This document shows, piece by piece, positions 26,411-36,143 of a stretch of DNA of 64,000 nt. This stretch comes from JAYWGN01 sp043778255 (lineage in GTDB: Bacteria > Bacteroidota > Bacteroidia > Chitinophagales > Chitinophagaceae). Location of the stretch: NCBI GenBank assembly GCA_043778255.1, contig JAYWGN010000001.1, forward strand, positions 1 to 64,000. Direction: 5' to 3'. The notes below the pieces were generated by a model. The model did no database searches and had not been told where the DNA came from. It saw only the letters and a list, made by a program, of their open reading frames with translations. The translations under genes were made by a program, and so were the position numbers. Each line of letters starts with the position of its first letter. Within the stretch, counting starts at the first letter, position 1.

Positions 26411-27892
26411 ATGCAAAATGATAAACATATAGTGCTTATTGGTGCTGGTATAATGAGTGCTACATTAGGTATATTGCTTAAGGAGCTTAACCCTAACTAC
26501 CGCATTACTATATACGAAAGGTTAGCCGAAGTAGCAGCCGAAAGTAGCGATGCTTGGAACAATGCTGGTACAGGGCATTCCGCCTTTTGCGAACTTAACT
26601 ATACACCCCAATTAAGCGATGGTACTATTGATATTAGTAAGGCTTTAAAAATAGCCACTTCGTTTGAAATGAGTAAAGCATTTTGGAGTTATTTGGTAAC
26701 CCAAAAATACTTTGATACCCCCGAAACATTTATAAATAATACCCCACATATTAGTTTTGTAATGGGCAATGAAGATGTAGCCTTCCTTAAAAAAAGATAT
26801 GAAGCCCTAAGTAAACATCCACTATTTGCTGCTATGGAATATACTACTGATTGGGATACTATGTACAAATGGATGCCACTAGTTATGCAGTTTAGAAATG
26901 TAAATGAAACCGTAGCTGCTACTAAAATGGCATTGGGTACCGATATTAATTTTGGGCAACTTACCCGTACACTACTACAACACCTTTGCTTACAACCTAA
27001 TGTAGCACTGCATTTGCAGCATGAGGTAAGGGATATTGAAAAGCAAGTAAACAATACTTGGAATATAAAAATAAAGGATTTGGAAAAAGATGAAAGCTAC
27101 CACGAAGTAGCCGATTTTGTATTTATAGGTGCAGGTGGTGGCACATTACCCTTGTTAGAAAAAGGGGAGATAGCAGAGGCTGAAGGCTATGGCGGCTTTC
27201 CGGTAAGTGGGCAATGGCTAGTATGTAACAACGAGGCAGTAATAGCCCAACACAGTGCCAAAGTATATGGCAAAGCAGCTGTAGATGCGCCACCAATGAG
27301 TGTACCACACTTGGATACCAGAATAATTGACGGTAAAAAAGCATTGTTGTTTGGACCATTTGCAGGGTTTAGTACCAAGTTTTTAAAAAATGGTTCGTAT
27401 TTTGATTTGCCCCTTAGTATAGATATACATAACATAATACCAATGCTAAGTGCAGGGTGGCATAACCTTAGCCTTACCAAATACTTAATAGATCAGGTAC
27501 GGCTTACCCATGCCGAAAAGGTGGCTGCTCTACGAGTATACTACCCACAAGCTATAGATGAGGATTGGGTAATAGCCACTGCTGGCCAACGGGTGCAAGT
27601 AATAAAAAAAGATGCAGCCCAAGGTGGTGTACTAGAGTTTGGTACCGAAATTATAACTACTGCCGATGGTACACTCTCTGCCTTATTAGGAGCATCGCCA
27701 GGGGCAAGTACTGCAGTATATATAATGTTGCAAATAATTAAAAAATGCTTTGCTACAGAAATGGCAACTGATGCTTGGCAGCAAAAACTACAGCAAATAA
27801 TACCTATGCTACACACCCCAATACATGCCGAGTATGATAAATGGCTACAGTACCGCAACCAAGCAAACCATACATTGCATTTAGATGATTAG
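26411..27892 (+). CDS. mqo: Malate:quinone oxidoreductase
   Basis: This 493-residue flavoprotein starts with the FAD-binding IVLIGAGIMSATLG and the Mqo-specific AWNNAGTGHSAFCELNYTP. Later segments GAGGGTLPLLEK, GGFPVSGQW and SPGASTAVY are also characteristic. It oxidises malate to oxaloacetate and passes electrons to menaquinone at the membrane, in the TCA cycle. The length is typical. Confidence 0.95.
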   Translation: MQNDKHIVLIGAGIMSATLGILLKELNPNYRITIYERLAEVAAESSDAWNNAGTGHSAFCELNYTPQLSDGTIDISKALKIATSFEMSKAFWSYLVTQKYFDTPETFINNTPHISFVMGNEDVAFLKKRYEALSKHPLFAAMEYTTDWDTMYKWMPLVMQFRNVNETVAATKMALGTDINFGQLTRTLLQHLCLQPNVALHLQHEVRDIEKQVNNTWNIKIKDLEKDESYHEVADFVFIGAGGGTLPLLEKGEIAEAEGYGGFPVSGQWLVCNNEAVIAQHSAKVYGKAAVDAPPMSVPHLDTRIIDGKKALLFGPFAGFSTKFLKNGSYFDLPLSIDIHNIIPMLSAGWHNLSLTKYLIDQVRLTHAEKVAALRVYYPQAIDEDWVIATAGQRVQVIKKDAAQGGVLEFGTEIITTADGTLSALLGASPGASTAVYIMLQIIKKCFATEMATDAWQQKLQQIIPMLHTPIHAEYDKWLQYRNQANHTLHLDD

Positions 27893-27943
27893 TTGCAATG
27901 TATTATTAGGTTTTGTGAGGAAGAGTAAAATGTAATTATGCTT

Positions 27944-28045
27944 TTAAAACGAGCAGCCCATTAGCTGTATGTTGGTTATGGCTTGCCATATAAGCATACG
28001 ATCAAACGGATATTTGTGGTGGTTGGTTTGTAACAAATAAATCAT
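27944..28045 (-). pseudogene. Internally deleted PIN-domain toxin gene
   Basis: The ATG at 28045-28043 overlaps the antitoxin stop codon as ATGA, exactly where a toxin gene should begin. Its 33 codons read MIYLL, the usual start of a PIN toxin, and then jump to HHKYPFDRMLIWQAITN, which is the C-terminal metal-site segment of the same family (typically HHKDPFDRxLIAQA). The central some 80 residues, including the first catalytic Asp (DTH), are missing. The frame closes soon after with GCSF and TAA. The toxin is therefore almost certainly inactive. Confidence 0.8.
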
Positions 28046-28275
28046 AAGCCTAAAAATTCTTCGTTTGTAATTTTATAATTTTTGCCTATTTTAAAAGTTG
28101 CTTTACCTTTTAAAATACCCAATTTTCTTTTAGTTGGTTTTTGTACAGTAGGTACTAACATTGCTTTTATAATTTTTGCTTTACCATAAGTAATAGCAAC
28201 TTTTTCACCAGTTTCTACAGTTTTCAATACGGTACTAAATTGGGCTTTAAATTCAGCAACGGTCATTATTTTCAT
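28042..28275 (-). CDS. Phd/YefM-type antitoxin
   Basis: The 77-residue protein shows the Phd/YefM N-terminal fold: MKIMTVAEFKAQFSTVLKTVETGEKVAITYGKAK, which binds operator DNA. The C-terminal part (LGILKGKATFKIG) would contact a PIN toxin. Its toxin gene, overlapping its stop codon, is internally deleted, so this antitoxin is now an orphan. It is otherwise intact. Confidence 0.85.
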   Translation of the reverse strand: MKIMTVAEFKAQFSTVLKTVETGEKVAITYGKAKIIKAMLVPTVQKPTKRKLGILKGKATFKIGKNYKITNEEFLGL

Positions 28276-28406
28276 TATTACAATTTATATAAAGTTATTT
28301 TTTTTAATGACAAGTTGTTAAGTAATATCACTGTTATTTTTTTAAACTCCCCCACCACCCACCCTCTAAATTTGTTGTACATTTACGGTTATTAAAGGGC
28401 TTTATT

Positions 28407-29393
28407 TTGCAAAAAAATACACAAAACTTAACCGTACAAAAAATAGTAACTGTAGCAATAATAGGGCTATTTATTATAAAGCTAATAGCTTGGTATGCCA
28501 CCAAATCGGTAGCTATATTAACCGATGCTGTGGAGTATATTATTAATGTAATTACAGGGTTTATAGGGTTATACAGCATATACTTAGCTTCGCTACCGCC
28601 CGATGCTAACCACCCTTATGGCCATGGCAAAGCCGAATTTATATCGGCAGCTATAGAGGGTACACTTATGGTAGTTAGCAGTGTGTATATAAGCTATAGG
28701 GCTATTGTAAACCTTACTGTAAGCCATACAGTGCAGCAACTTAATGTGGGTATTATACTTATAGCCCTTACTGCCGTGGTTAATTATATGGTGGGGTTGT
28801 ATGCCTTACGTAAAGGCATAAGCAACAACTCACTAGCCTTACAAGCTACTGGTAAGCACATGCAAACCGATACCTATGCTACACTTGCCATAGTGTTGGG
28901 CTTGGTTATTATATATGTAACCAATTATACTTGGGTCGATAGTGTGGTGGCACTTATATTTGCCCTTATTATACTATACAATGGGGCTACTATACTGCGT
29001 AGTTCTATAGCAGGTATTATGGACGAAGCCGATGATAAATTGCTAGAACAATTAATAACCGAACTACAACAAAAACGATTGCCAACTTGGGTTGATTTGC
29101 ATAACCTCCGCATTATAAAGTATGGCGGTATATTGCATATTGATTGCCACCTTACCGTGCCTTGGTACTTTAATGTACAGCAAGCCCATACACAAGTAGA
29201 TGCCTTACGTGATGTTGTAAATACCAAATTTGGGCAACAGGTTGAGCTGTTTGTACATACCGATGCTTGTATGCCTACAAGCTGCAACCTCTGTGCAGTA
29301 GACAATTGTACGGTACGTACCACTGCATTAGTACAGCAAGTACAATGGACAACTCACAATATATTAGCTAATACAAGGCATAGGTTGTTATAG
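28407..29393 (+). CDS. Cation diffusion facilitator (CDF) metal transporter
   Basis: The 328-residue protein has about six membrane helices followed by a cytoplasmic C-terminal domain. CDF features are TDAVEYIINV in helix 2, the HPYGHGKAEF loop between helices 2 and 3, QTDTYA in helix 5 and MDEADD before the C-terminal ferredoxin-like domain. A cysteine-rich tail (CMPTSCNLCAVDNC) may bind metal. The start codon is TTG at 28407. Likely exports Zn, Fe or Cd in exchange for protons. Its 3' end is duplicated at 30104. Confidence 0.9.
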   Translation: MQKNTQNLTVQKIVTVAIIGLFIIKLIAWYATKSVAILTDAVEYIINVITGFIGLYSIYLASLPPDANHPYGHGKAEFISAAIEGTLMVVSSVYISYRAIVNLTVSHTVQQLNVGIILIALTAVVNYMVGLYALRKGISNNSLALQATGKHMQTDTYATLAIVLGLVIIYVTNYTWVDSVVALIFALIILYNGATILRSSIAGIMDEADDKLLEQLITELQQKRLPTWVDLHNLRIIKYGGILHIDCHLTVPWYFNVQQAHTQVDALRDVVNTKFGQQVELFVHTDACMPTSCNLCAVDNCTVRTTALVQQVQWTTHNILANTRHRLL

Positions 29394-29426
29394 TATTTTT
29401 TTGGTGGTGATGGGTGGTTGTTATGT
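29351..29426. repeat. Direct repeat 3, left copy (3' end of the CDF gene and beyond)
   Basis: These 76 bases match 30104-30179 at 73 positions. The left copy spans the last codons of the CDF gene (THNILANTRHRLL-stop) and the following spacer. Confidence 0.93.
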
Positions 29427-29493
29427 TACATTATTTGAAAAAAAGGAGCTGTAGCAGGTAATAAATAATGCTACATTTGTAAAAATACTTTTT

Positions 29494-29937
29494 TTGAAAA
29501 AAGATAAATATCAATACAAATCAGAAAGCCAGCTTGAGTATTTTGAATTCTATAGTGAAGGGCCTAATGGCGTTATTAAAAAAGTTGTGGAGTTTCAACT
29601 TACAACACAAAAAAATGTATATAATCTTGCTTTTGGAGATTACAGCGATACAGCAAAAGAAATTGACGATTTATCTGTAACAAATAATGGTGACAGTTTA
29701 AAAGTGTTAGCTACCGTTGCTTCAACTGTTTATGCCTTTATTCAGAAACATCCAAATGCTATTGTAGTGGCCACAGGAAGCACAATAGCAAGAACTCGAC
29801 TTTACAGAATGGGAATTACTAACAATTTGGTTGAAATATCGGAGGACTTTGTTATTTTTGGATTTAATAAGGTGGGTGATTGGGAGCAGTTTAAAGTTGG
29901 CGAAGATTACAAAGCTTTTTTGTTAAAGAAAAAATAA
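29494..29937 (+). CDS. DUF6934-like protein of a two-gene cassette
   Basis: The 147-residue protein contains GPNGVIKKVVEFQ, NLAFGDY, DDLSVTNNGDSLKVLATVASTVYAF and ATGSTIARTRLYRMGI. This resembles small Bacteroidota proteins annotated as DUF6934 (recalled, not searched). The function is not known. The start is TTG at 29494. A 51-codon gene follows 6 bp later; the pair fills the cassette between the copies of direct repeat 3. The size and pairing are like toxin-antitoxin modules, but this is inference. A TACATTTG element lies at 29472-29479. Confidence 0.75.
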   Translation: MKKDKYQYKSESQLEYFEFYSEGPNGVIKKVVEFQLTTQKNVYNLAFGDYSDTAKEIDDLSVTNNGDSLKVLATVASTVYAFIQKHPNAIVVATGSTIARTRLYRMGITNNLVEISEDFVIFGFNKVGDWEQFKVGEDYKAFLLKKK

Positions 29938-29943
29938 TTGAAA

Positions 29944-30099
29944 ATGAAAATAATTGAAAAACTAAACAGTTCAAAAGTGCCTATTATACCAATAGACAAG
30001 AGCCTTGAGAAATATAGAGGAAAAGTTTTGTTTCCCAAAAAACTTGCTATGGCAAATGAAATTCTAACAAAAACGGCACTCCCAAAATTTGCAAAATAA
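29944..30099 (+). CDS. Small protein, partner of the DUF6934-like gene
   Basis: An intact 51-codon ORF from ATG at 29944 to TAA at 30099 (MKIIEKLNSSKVPIIPIDKS… to ALPKFAK). It starts six bases after the stop of the DUF6934-like gene, and its AT-rich codon use agrees with that gene. Basic, with one probable helix. No family recognised; position suggests it is the second half of a two-gene module. Confidence 0.65.
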   Translation: MKIIEKLNSSKVPIIPIDKSLEKYRGKVLFPKKLAMANEILTKTALPKFAK

Positions 30100-30103
30100 A
30101 ATA

Positions 30104-30179
30104 AACTCACAATATATTAGCCAACACAAGGCATAGGTTGTTATAGTATTTTTTAGGTGGTGATGGGTGGTTGTTATGT
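30104..30179. repeat. Direct repeat 3, right copy
   Basis: This is the counterpart of 29351-29426 (73 of 76 identical). It still contains the last 13 codons and stop of the CDF gene in frame, now detached from it, and overlaps the stop codon of the convergent membrane protein gene. Confidence 0.93.
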
Positions 30180-31412
30180 AGGGTTAGCAGTACGGTTGGC
30201 AAGTAGTATACTTGCTGTACTTATACTTATAAATAATGAGGTATAATACAAATACAAATAACTAACATCGAGCATACTATAAAAGTAAGCTATACCAATT
30301 AGTAGCGTAGCTAAGGGTATATTATTTAATTTTTTTTTGGTAATATATTGGTAGGTATAGCTGATTAGTACAAATAGTGAAGGTATCACAAAACTACCCA
30401 CTATGAGTAGCTTATGCTGTAGTAGTATATTGGCTTTGCCAAAAAATTTGGCGAAGCCTAAACTTTCTGTAAAAAATTGTGGACTTTCCTCCCATATACG
30501 TTGTGCATGGCTTATGTAAGCATTGGGTTGTTGCAATAAGGTAAGGCAAGTAGTAGTGCCAAATGGCAAAATAAAACCAAGCAACACACTACCACTTACA
30601 ATAGCAGTAACGGTAAGCATAGTACTGTATGCTTTGGTTATAAGCCAATACAAATATAAGGCTGGTACACACCCTATAACCGAGTACCTGCTAAGCAAAC
30701 ATAAGCTTAGCGTAATACCTATATACACTGCATTGCGGCTTACTATAGCCATTACAAGTAAGGTATAATATAAGTACACCACACCCTCCTCGGTTAGCCT
30801 TAGTACATTATTTACCTTATTATAATGTAACCATACTAACACTACTGTAAGCGAAGCAAATATTACATATTTGCGGTAAGGTGTGGCACTATTAACAGTG
30901 GCATAGCATAACAATACTATACACCAAATACAAGCAAATGTAACCCACCGCATATCAATATGTAATACCTCGGTAACGGTATAGGGCAGCCACATAGTAG
31001 GCAAATATATAGGTTGTATGCCGCCCCATATTTCGGGTATTGGTGTATATACTTTGCTTACAGCACCACTTACAAATCGGTTACACATTACTTTTATAAT
31101 GGGCAGCATATCGGCACTCTCTTTTGCTATTGGGTTAGCAGCAAATAATTGCTTACAGCATATAAAGCTACCTACTATAAGTACTACCAATATAAGTAGT
31201 GTAGGTTTATTATAGGTAAATGCTTTTGTGGGTATATATAGCTGTAAGCTATTACTATTAAGCACTACAAGTGCTAAAGCAATACTACTTGCAAAAAACA
31301 AAATACTCATAATGCCATAGCCACTACCTAAGCTTAACCCATAAGTAGCACAACAAGTTTGTACAACTATAATTATAATGGTGCTAAGTATTAATTTGTT
31401 TTGGGGTAGCAT
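30174..31412 (-). CDS. Polytopic membrane protein, GT87/DUF2029-like
   Basis: The 412-residue protein has about ten hydrophobic helices and short loops. The loop after helix 3 contains YTPIPEIWGGIQPIYLP, and a WLPYTVTEVLHI segment follows, an arrangement seen in membrane glycosyltransferases of the GT-C class (GT87). The catalytic assignment is weak. It follows the 651-residue GT-C-like protein by 24 bp on the same strand. The two may act together on envelope glycolipids; this is inference. Confidence 0.6.
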   Translation of the reverse strand: MLPQNKLILSTIIIIVVQTCCATYGLSLGSGYGIMSILFFASSIALALVVLNSNSLQLYIPTKAFTYNKPTLLILVVLIVGSFICCKQLFAANPIAKESADMLPIIKVMCNRFVSGAVSKVYTPIPEIWGGIQPIYLPTMWLPYTVTEVLHIDMRWVTFACIWCIVLLCYATVNSATPYRKYVIFASLTVVLVWLHYNKVNNVLRLTEEGVVYLYYTLLVMAIVSRNAVYIGITLSLCLLSRYSVIGCVPALYLYWLITKAYSTMLTVTAIVSGSVLLGFILPFGTTTCLTLLQQPNAYISHAQRIWEESPQFFTESLGFAKFFGKANILLQHKLLIVGSFVIPSLFVLISYTYQYITKKKLNNIPLATLLIGIAYFYSMLDVSYLYLYYTSLFISISTASILLANRTANPT

Positions 31413-31436
31413 TTAGGGGGTTAAAAAAACTGAACA

Positions 31437-33392
31437 TCAATAAAACAATAATTCCATTTTTTTATATTCAATTTCAATTTTATTTTCATTCCAAATATAG
31501 CACTTTAATTTGCCTACTAACTTTTCAGGTATATCAAATAAACAATAATACTTAAAAAAATCTTTCTGTTCATTATTAATTAATGCATAATCACGGTAAT
31601 ATATAAGTTTGCCTTGTTTATCTTCTATTGTAGTTACAAATTTGAACTCTTTATTATTTTCTTGTAGTTTAATTATAGCTTTTAGTAATAATCTTTTTTT
31701 TGTATAAGTATTACTAGTTGTAACAGTTGGCCCAAATTCTTGACTGCTACTCAATAGCCCAACGTTACTATTAGTCAATTTATCCATTACTATATTTATG
31801 TTTTGCCAAATAGTAGTATCTATTATTTTGCCAATTTCAAATTTGTACACTGTATCTATTGCAGCAATACCTAATGCATCTTCTATTGGTAAGGTATCTT
31901 TTATTAATGCATTTCGTTTAAATACAGAAAAGTTTTCATTACCACCAACTCTCACTACTTTACTTAAAAATGTTGGGTAGTTATAAATAATTTCGGAGGG
32001 TAAAAATATATTTTGTACTACCATGTAGTCATATGGCAAATTAAAAACTGGTGCTATATTTTTGTAGCCTGCTTTTATTAGAGTGTAACCTTTTCGTTTA
32101 AGTTGAATAAGCGGCGCATTGGTTGAGTAGGCATCTAGTACTAATATTATATCTTCTTTTTTTACTCCTAACTTATCTAATATTATATCACCATCAACAA
32201 AATTTTTTCTGGCAATTTCTGCTTTATCCCAATTAGTTGGTGAATATTTTGTAAGCTGCACATTATAACTCATAGTTACACAACCTGCAATTAATAAAAT
32301 ACTAATTGCTTTTACTTGTGGTCTTTTAGGAATGTATGTACTCCAATAAATGAGTAATAAAATAATGGGTATATAAAAACAGTCCAGTAAATAATACTCA
32401 TGGTCTATAAACTGTTGAGCCATAAGGATGTAATAAATAATAAATCCAATAAGCGTAATTATAGCTAGCAAACTTAATAAATTGCCTTTCTTATTTTTAT
32501 ATAGTTTAAAAAAATAAAACAAAAGGGCTAACATTGTTATATGAAATATTGTAAAGGTTTGAAAACACCACCTGTATAGTACACTTATTGTTGTGTGAAA
32601 CAATTCAGTAAAGCTATCTGCAGGTCGTAAAGTAGTAAGAAACTGTGAGCCATACATTTTATTCAAATAGTTTTTGTATAAAGCCCAAAGTATAACAATT
32701 ACAAAAGCAATAGTCAAGTAAACGAAATGTTTTATGAAAAATTTTTTACTTTTAGTTGCACCATAAATTACTTGTACCAGTACAGCTACTAAATATATTA
32801 CAAATGGGGTTCTGCATAATGCAGCAATAGTAATAAAAAATAAAGCCATATTAAAATATCTAATCTTATTATTTTTTGTATAACTAAAATAAAAATAATA
32901 ACCAATTATTGTTAGGTAGAAACTCGTACTTGAGGGCAAAAACCCTGCTTGGTAGTAAGTAACAATAGGTAATGTAAATACAAATACAGAACCAATTATA
33001 CTTATAAAATTAGAAGTAGTAAAAATTTTAAAAAGCTTATACACATAGCAACTGCCAATTATGGCAATTAGTAAATTATATAGCCTAAAAATTAATGGAT
33101 TTGTAGTGCCCAATAGTTTCATTAACAAAGCAACAATATACTCTTGCAAAGGAAAATCAACACCAGTAATACCATTTGTAGTGGCTAAATTAAATGTTTG
33201 TGGTTTTAAAAAGTTGAACCCATTTTCTAAAAACCCTAAACTTAATGCATACCTATCTGACTGTGTCCATGAGTGAATATAAGATGGTGGTAATAAAATA
33301 GTATTATGATAAAACAATACACTTAATAATAACAACACAACCAACAACCAATAAACCCCATAATCTTTGTTACTTACTGTTTGCATATACAA
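31437..33392 (-). CDS. GT39-like membrane glycosyltransferase
   Basis: This 651-residue protein has a GT-C plan: an N-terminal helix (12-30), a first periplasmic loop with SWTQSDRYALS (an acidic residue near position 46 is usual in ArnT/PMT-like enzymes), about ten further helices to residue 370, and a soluble C-terminal domain of about 270 residues with beta-strand character. It would transfer a sugar from a lipid carrier in the periplasm. The exact substrate cannot be told. The start is at Met1 or Met3. Confidence 0.65.
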   Translation of the reverse strand: MYMQTVSNKDYGVYWLLVVLLLLSVLFYHNTILLPPSYIHSWTQSDRYALSLGFLENGFNFLKPQTFNLATTNGITGVDFPLQEYIVALLMKLLGTTNPLIFRLYNLLIAIIGSCYVYKLFKIFTTSNFISIIGSVFVFTLPIVTYYQAGFLPSSTSFYLTIIGYYFYFSYTKNNKIRYFNMALFFITIAALCRTPFVIYLVAVLVQVIYGATKSKKFFIKHFVYLTIAFVIVILWALYKNYLNKMYGSQFLTTLRPADSFTELFHTTISVLYRWCFQTFTIFHITMLALLFYFFKLYKNKKGNLLSLLAIITLIGFIIYYILMAQQFIDHEYYLLDCFYIPIILLLIYWSTYIPKRPQVKAISILLIAGCVTMSYNVQLTKYSPTNWDKAEIARKNFVDGDIILDKLGVKKEDIILVLDAYSTNAPLIQLKRKGYTLIKAGYKNIAPVFNLPYDYMVVQNIFLPSEIIYNYPTFLSKVVRVGGNENFSVFKRNALIKDTLPIEDALGIAAIDTVYKFEIGKIIDTTIWQNINIVMDKLTNSNVGLLSSSQEFGPTVTTSNTYTKKRLLLKAIIKLQENNKEFKFVTTIEDKQGKLIYYRDYALINNEQKDFFKYYCLFDIPEKLVGKLKCYIWNENKIEIEYKKMELLFY

Positions 33393-33727
33393 AATAACAT
33401 AATTAATGATAAAGCTAATTATCCAAAATTAAAAGCTTAATTATACACTTGAAATTATTACAATACTTAATCTCTACTACTAACCCTATTTAAGTACCAC
33501 CATAATTACGTAAAGCTATACACCATATAATATTTTGGCAAAGCCAATACTAATAATTAAAGTAATAAAAATTAGTAGGGCTATTGAATAATCAAAAGCA
33601 TAAATAAGGTATGGTATTTTTAAAAGTTCTATTTTTGCAAAGCAACAATAAATGGTACTATAATTACAATTGATAATACCATCAATTGCAATAATAATAA
33701 ATAAATACAATTTACACAACACACCTA
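33393..33727. other. Intergenic region of 335 bp
   Basis: AT-rich sequence between divergent genes. On the minus strand, 33516-33700 is open and encodes a hydrophobic stretch (SIALLIFITLIISIG) without a start codon. It might be the decayed end of a membrane protein. I see no other feature. Confidence 0.35.
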
Positions 33728-34312
33728 ATGGCAATAGCAAAACAAATAGCCCTATCGTTTGATTTTGATGAGCCAATAACACCACTAGTTGCAACTGTAC
33801 CAACGGCACCCAATGTGCCAATTGAAATAGTAACAAGCATACTACCAACTACCACAATTACAAAGCTACTGCCACCCACCAATATAATGCAGCCACAGCA
33901 AGTGGAGCCTATAGTAGCAGCTACTACAAAAGCACTACGTACTAGCAACAAGCAGTATACTGCATTAACTAATTTGCTACCCGATGAGCAGTTGTATAGC
34001 AAACAATATTATACAATGAGTGAGGTTACTAATATGTTTAATGTTACCCACTCACTTATAAGGTATTGGGAGGCTGAGTTTGATGTACTGCAACCCAAAA
34101 AAAACAAAAAGGGAGACCGCCTTTTTAAGCCTAGCGATATTAAAAATTTGGAACTTATATATTATTTACTACGTAAAAAAAAATACACAATTGATGGTGC
34201 AAAAACCTATTTGAAATCACAAAAAAAAATGCACCAACAGTATGAAGCCATACAACAATTAGAAAACCTTAAAAGTTTTTTGTTAGAAATAAAAGCAAAC
34301 CTCACACTATAA
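33728..34312 (+). CDS. MerR-family transcriptional regulator
   Basis: The 194-residue protein has a long low-complexity Thr/Pro N-terminus (about 1-85) and then a MerR winged helix: YYTMSEVTNMFNVTHSLIRYWEAEFDVLQPKKNKKGDRLFKPSDI, with a coiled-coil-like C-terminus. It lacks metal-binding Cys, so it is not a metal sensor of the CueR kind. Bacteroidota proteins of this shape are common; the target is unknown. It converges with the next gene, five bases apart. Confidence 0.88.
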   Translation: MAIAKQIALSFDFDEPITPLVATVPTAPNVPIEIVTSILPTTTITKLLPPTNIMQPQQVEPIVAATTKALRTSNKQYTALTNLLPDEQLYSKQYYTMSEVTNMFNVTHSLIRYWEAEFDVLQPKKNKKGDRLFKPSDIKNLELIYYLLRKKKYTIDGAKTYLKSQKKMHQQYEAIQQLENLKSFLLEIKANLTL

Positions 34313-34317
34313 CAAAT

Positions 34318-35862
34318 TTAGTTGCTTAGTACAATTTTTTGAACCTGCTTACGAGTAGGTGTACTTACACTTAGTATACATTGCTGCTGTTGTAGTAAGG
34401 TTGTAGGTATTGGGTAAGTATAAGTATTGCCAAGTTGTATGTTTGCTTTGTGTAGCTGCACACCTTGTAAGTTATACACTTGTATTGTTGCTTTTTCTTT
34501 TACCGCTCTATCCAATACCAGCTCTTTATTATTAATTACAATAAATATATTCATACCATTTTGCCCTGCATATCTTTTAGTTTCTGAGTAATATATATTA
34601 TCGGTAAGTGTTGTTGCTTTTACTCTATAATGGGTAAAGTTATTAGCAGTTATACGTTGTGTATAACTGTTAGTATTAGTGGCTGTTAGTGTATTTATTG
34701 TGGTGCCTACGGTTACAAATTCGTACCCATTATTACTTACTTCTACATCATATTTTTTGTTATTATTATTATCGGCTATTTCCCATATTATTTCTGGTCC
34801 TGTATTTTTTGTAATAGCATTAAGCATTATAAATTTATTAGCCAATAAAGCAGCATTGCTACTACATACTAGCTTTACATAGTTACTATCGTAGTTTAAT
34901 ATTGGGTTTCTGTTTACACTACTATGTGGGCTTGGGCTTTGTGCATCAAACATTTGGCTACCAGTTTGAGATTCATCAAAAAAAGTAATACCAAGTGCAT
35001 CGTTTCCAAATGCACCCTGATTGGTAGTGGAAGTTTTTATTTTATATTTACCCCGTCCAGTTACTGTACCACTATTTGTAAAGTTAGGGGCAGCTACCAC
35101 TGCAAATGTGGTAGAGCCTACAAGTGTAGCTCCTCCGTTTAATCTAAATATTTCAGTACCTGTAGTATTTACAGTAAGTATAAACCCTGCATTAGTAAAT
35201 GTGCCACCATTTATATTTACATCTCTTTCGGCTAAGTATGAGCATTGGTTACTTACATTAGCACCATTAATATTTACATTGCCTTTAATACGTATATACC
35301 CTAGGTTACTATTTGTTCCGCCTACGTTAAAGTCGCCGTTAATATATGTTTTGGAGTTAGTGGCATTTATGTAAGTACCACCACTTTGGGTAGTAAGGCC
35401 AGCATTTGCAAACAAAAATCCATTATTGGTAATGCTACCACTGTTACCAATAGATACTTGTTGCCTCAGTATAAGTGTTTGAGGAAAGGCATTGGTAATT
35501 ACACCTGCTCCATTGAAGTTAATATTACCACCAATATCCATTCGTTTATAGTTATTAATAGTAACGCCAGTAGCTAAGTTAAACCCTCCCGTCATTAACC
35601 AATCGCCATAGTTATCAATTATACCAGTTCCATTAAAGTTTAAGTTGCCTGCTCTAAATATAGCAGCTGGCCCTACACATAAGCTACCACCATTAAAGTC
35701 AATATTGCCTGTATAGGTACCTCCATTTATACACAATTTCTGTCCACTGCTTAAACTGTAATTTGTATTTGTACTTGTATTTACTGTTATTGTACAGCTG
35801 TTGCATTGGCTTTTTACTATGTAGTTACAGCATAGTAATAGTAGTAGTATCGTAATCCTCAT
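34318..35862 (-). CDS. Secreted repeat protein with type IX-like C-terminal domain
   Basis: The 514-residue protein has a signal peptide (MRITILLLLLCCNYIVKSQ), then an Asn/Gly-rich region (30-300) in which phrases such as NGGTYTG, FNGTGIIDNYG and NINFNGAG recur about every 18-25 residues, typical of a parallel beta-helix. Residues 430-514 form a beta-sandwich tail with LVLDRAVKEKATIQVYNLQGVQL and end QKIVLSN, which fits a type IX secretion sorting domain. It is probably cell-surface bound or released. The role is unknown. Confidence 0.8.
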   Translation of the reverse strand: MRITILLLLLCCNYIVKSQCNSCTITVNTSTNTNYSLSSGQKLCINGGTYTGNIDFNGGSLCVGPAAIFRAGNLNFNGTGIIDNYGDWLMTGGFNLATGVTINNYKRMDIGGNINFNGAGVITNAFPQTLILRQQVSIGNSGSITNNGFLFANAGLTTQSGGTYINATNSKTYINGDFNVGGTNSNLGYIRIKGNVNINGANVSNQCSYLAERDVNINGGTFTNAGFILTVNTTGTEIFRLNGGATLVGSTTFAVVAAPNFTNSGTVTGRGKYKIKTSTTNQGAFGNDALGITFFDESQTGSQMFDAQSPSPHSSVNRNPILNYDSNYVKLVCSSNAALLANKFIMLNAITKNTGPEIIWEIADNNNNKKYDVEVSNNGYEFVTVGTTINTLTATNTNSYTQRITANNFTHYRVKATTLTDNIYYSETKRYAGQNGMNIFIVINNKELVLDRAVKEKATIQVYNLQGVQLHKANIQLGNTYTYPIPTTLLQQQQCILSVSTPTRKQVQKIVLSN

Positions 35863-36143
35863 TTCTTTTTTTAGTTAGGATGCAAAGTTTATTATATATT
35901 TTTTTATTTGCAATAGAATTTATACCAATAATTAATGTAGAAAACAACAACAGTAAAAACACGTTATTTAACTTGTTTACAATACTCAGTATTACTAATA
36001 CTTACTTTTACTTTGTAGTATTGCATTTTTTGGTTTATATAAACGTATGCCATGTTACAACATTTTATAACATAAAATAGGCATTGAAGCCGCTAAGCTT
36101 ATGTACTCTTTATTGTTGTTTTGTAGGCAATAAATCAAACTAG
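35863..36143. other. Intergenic region before rpoN
   Basis: AT-rich gap between the divergent surface protein gene and rpoN. A 66-codon hydrophobic ORF at 35880-36080 has no supporting signal and is not called. Apart from the rpoN promoter just downstream, nothing stands out. Confidence 0.4.

Noticed and set aside
35880..36080. 66-codon hydrophobic ORF before rpoN
   Set aside because: No promoter, no family, Phe/Ile/Asn composition expected of AT-rich intergenic DNA.
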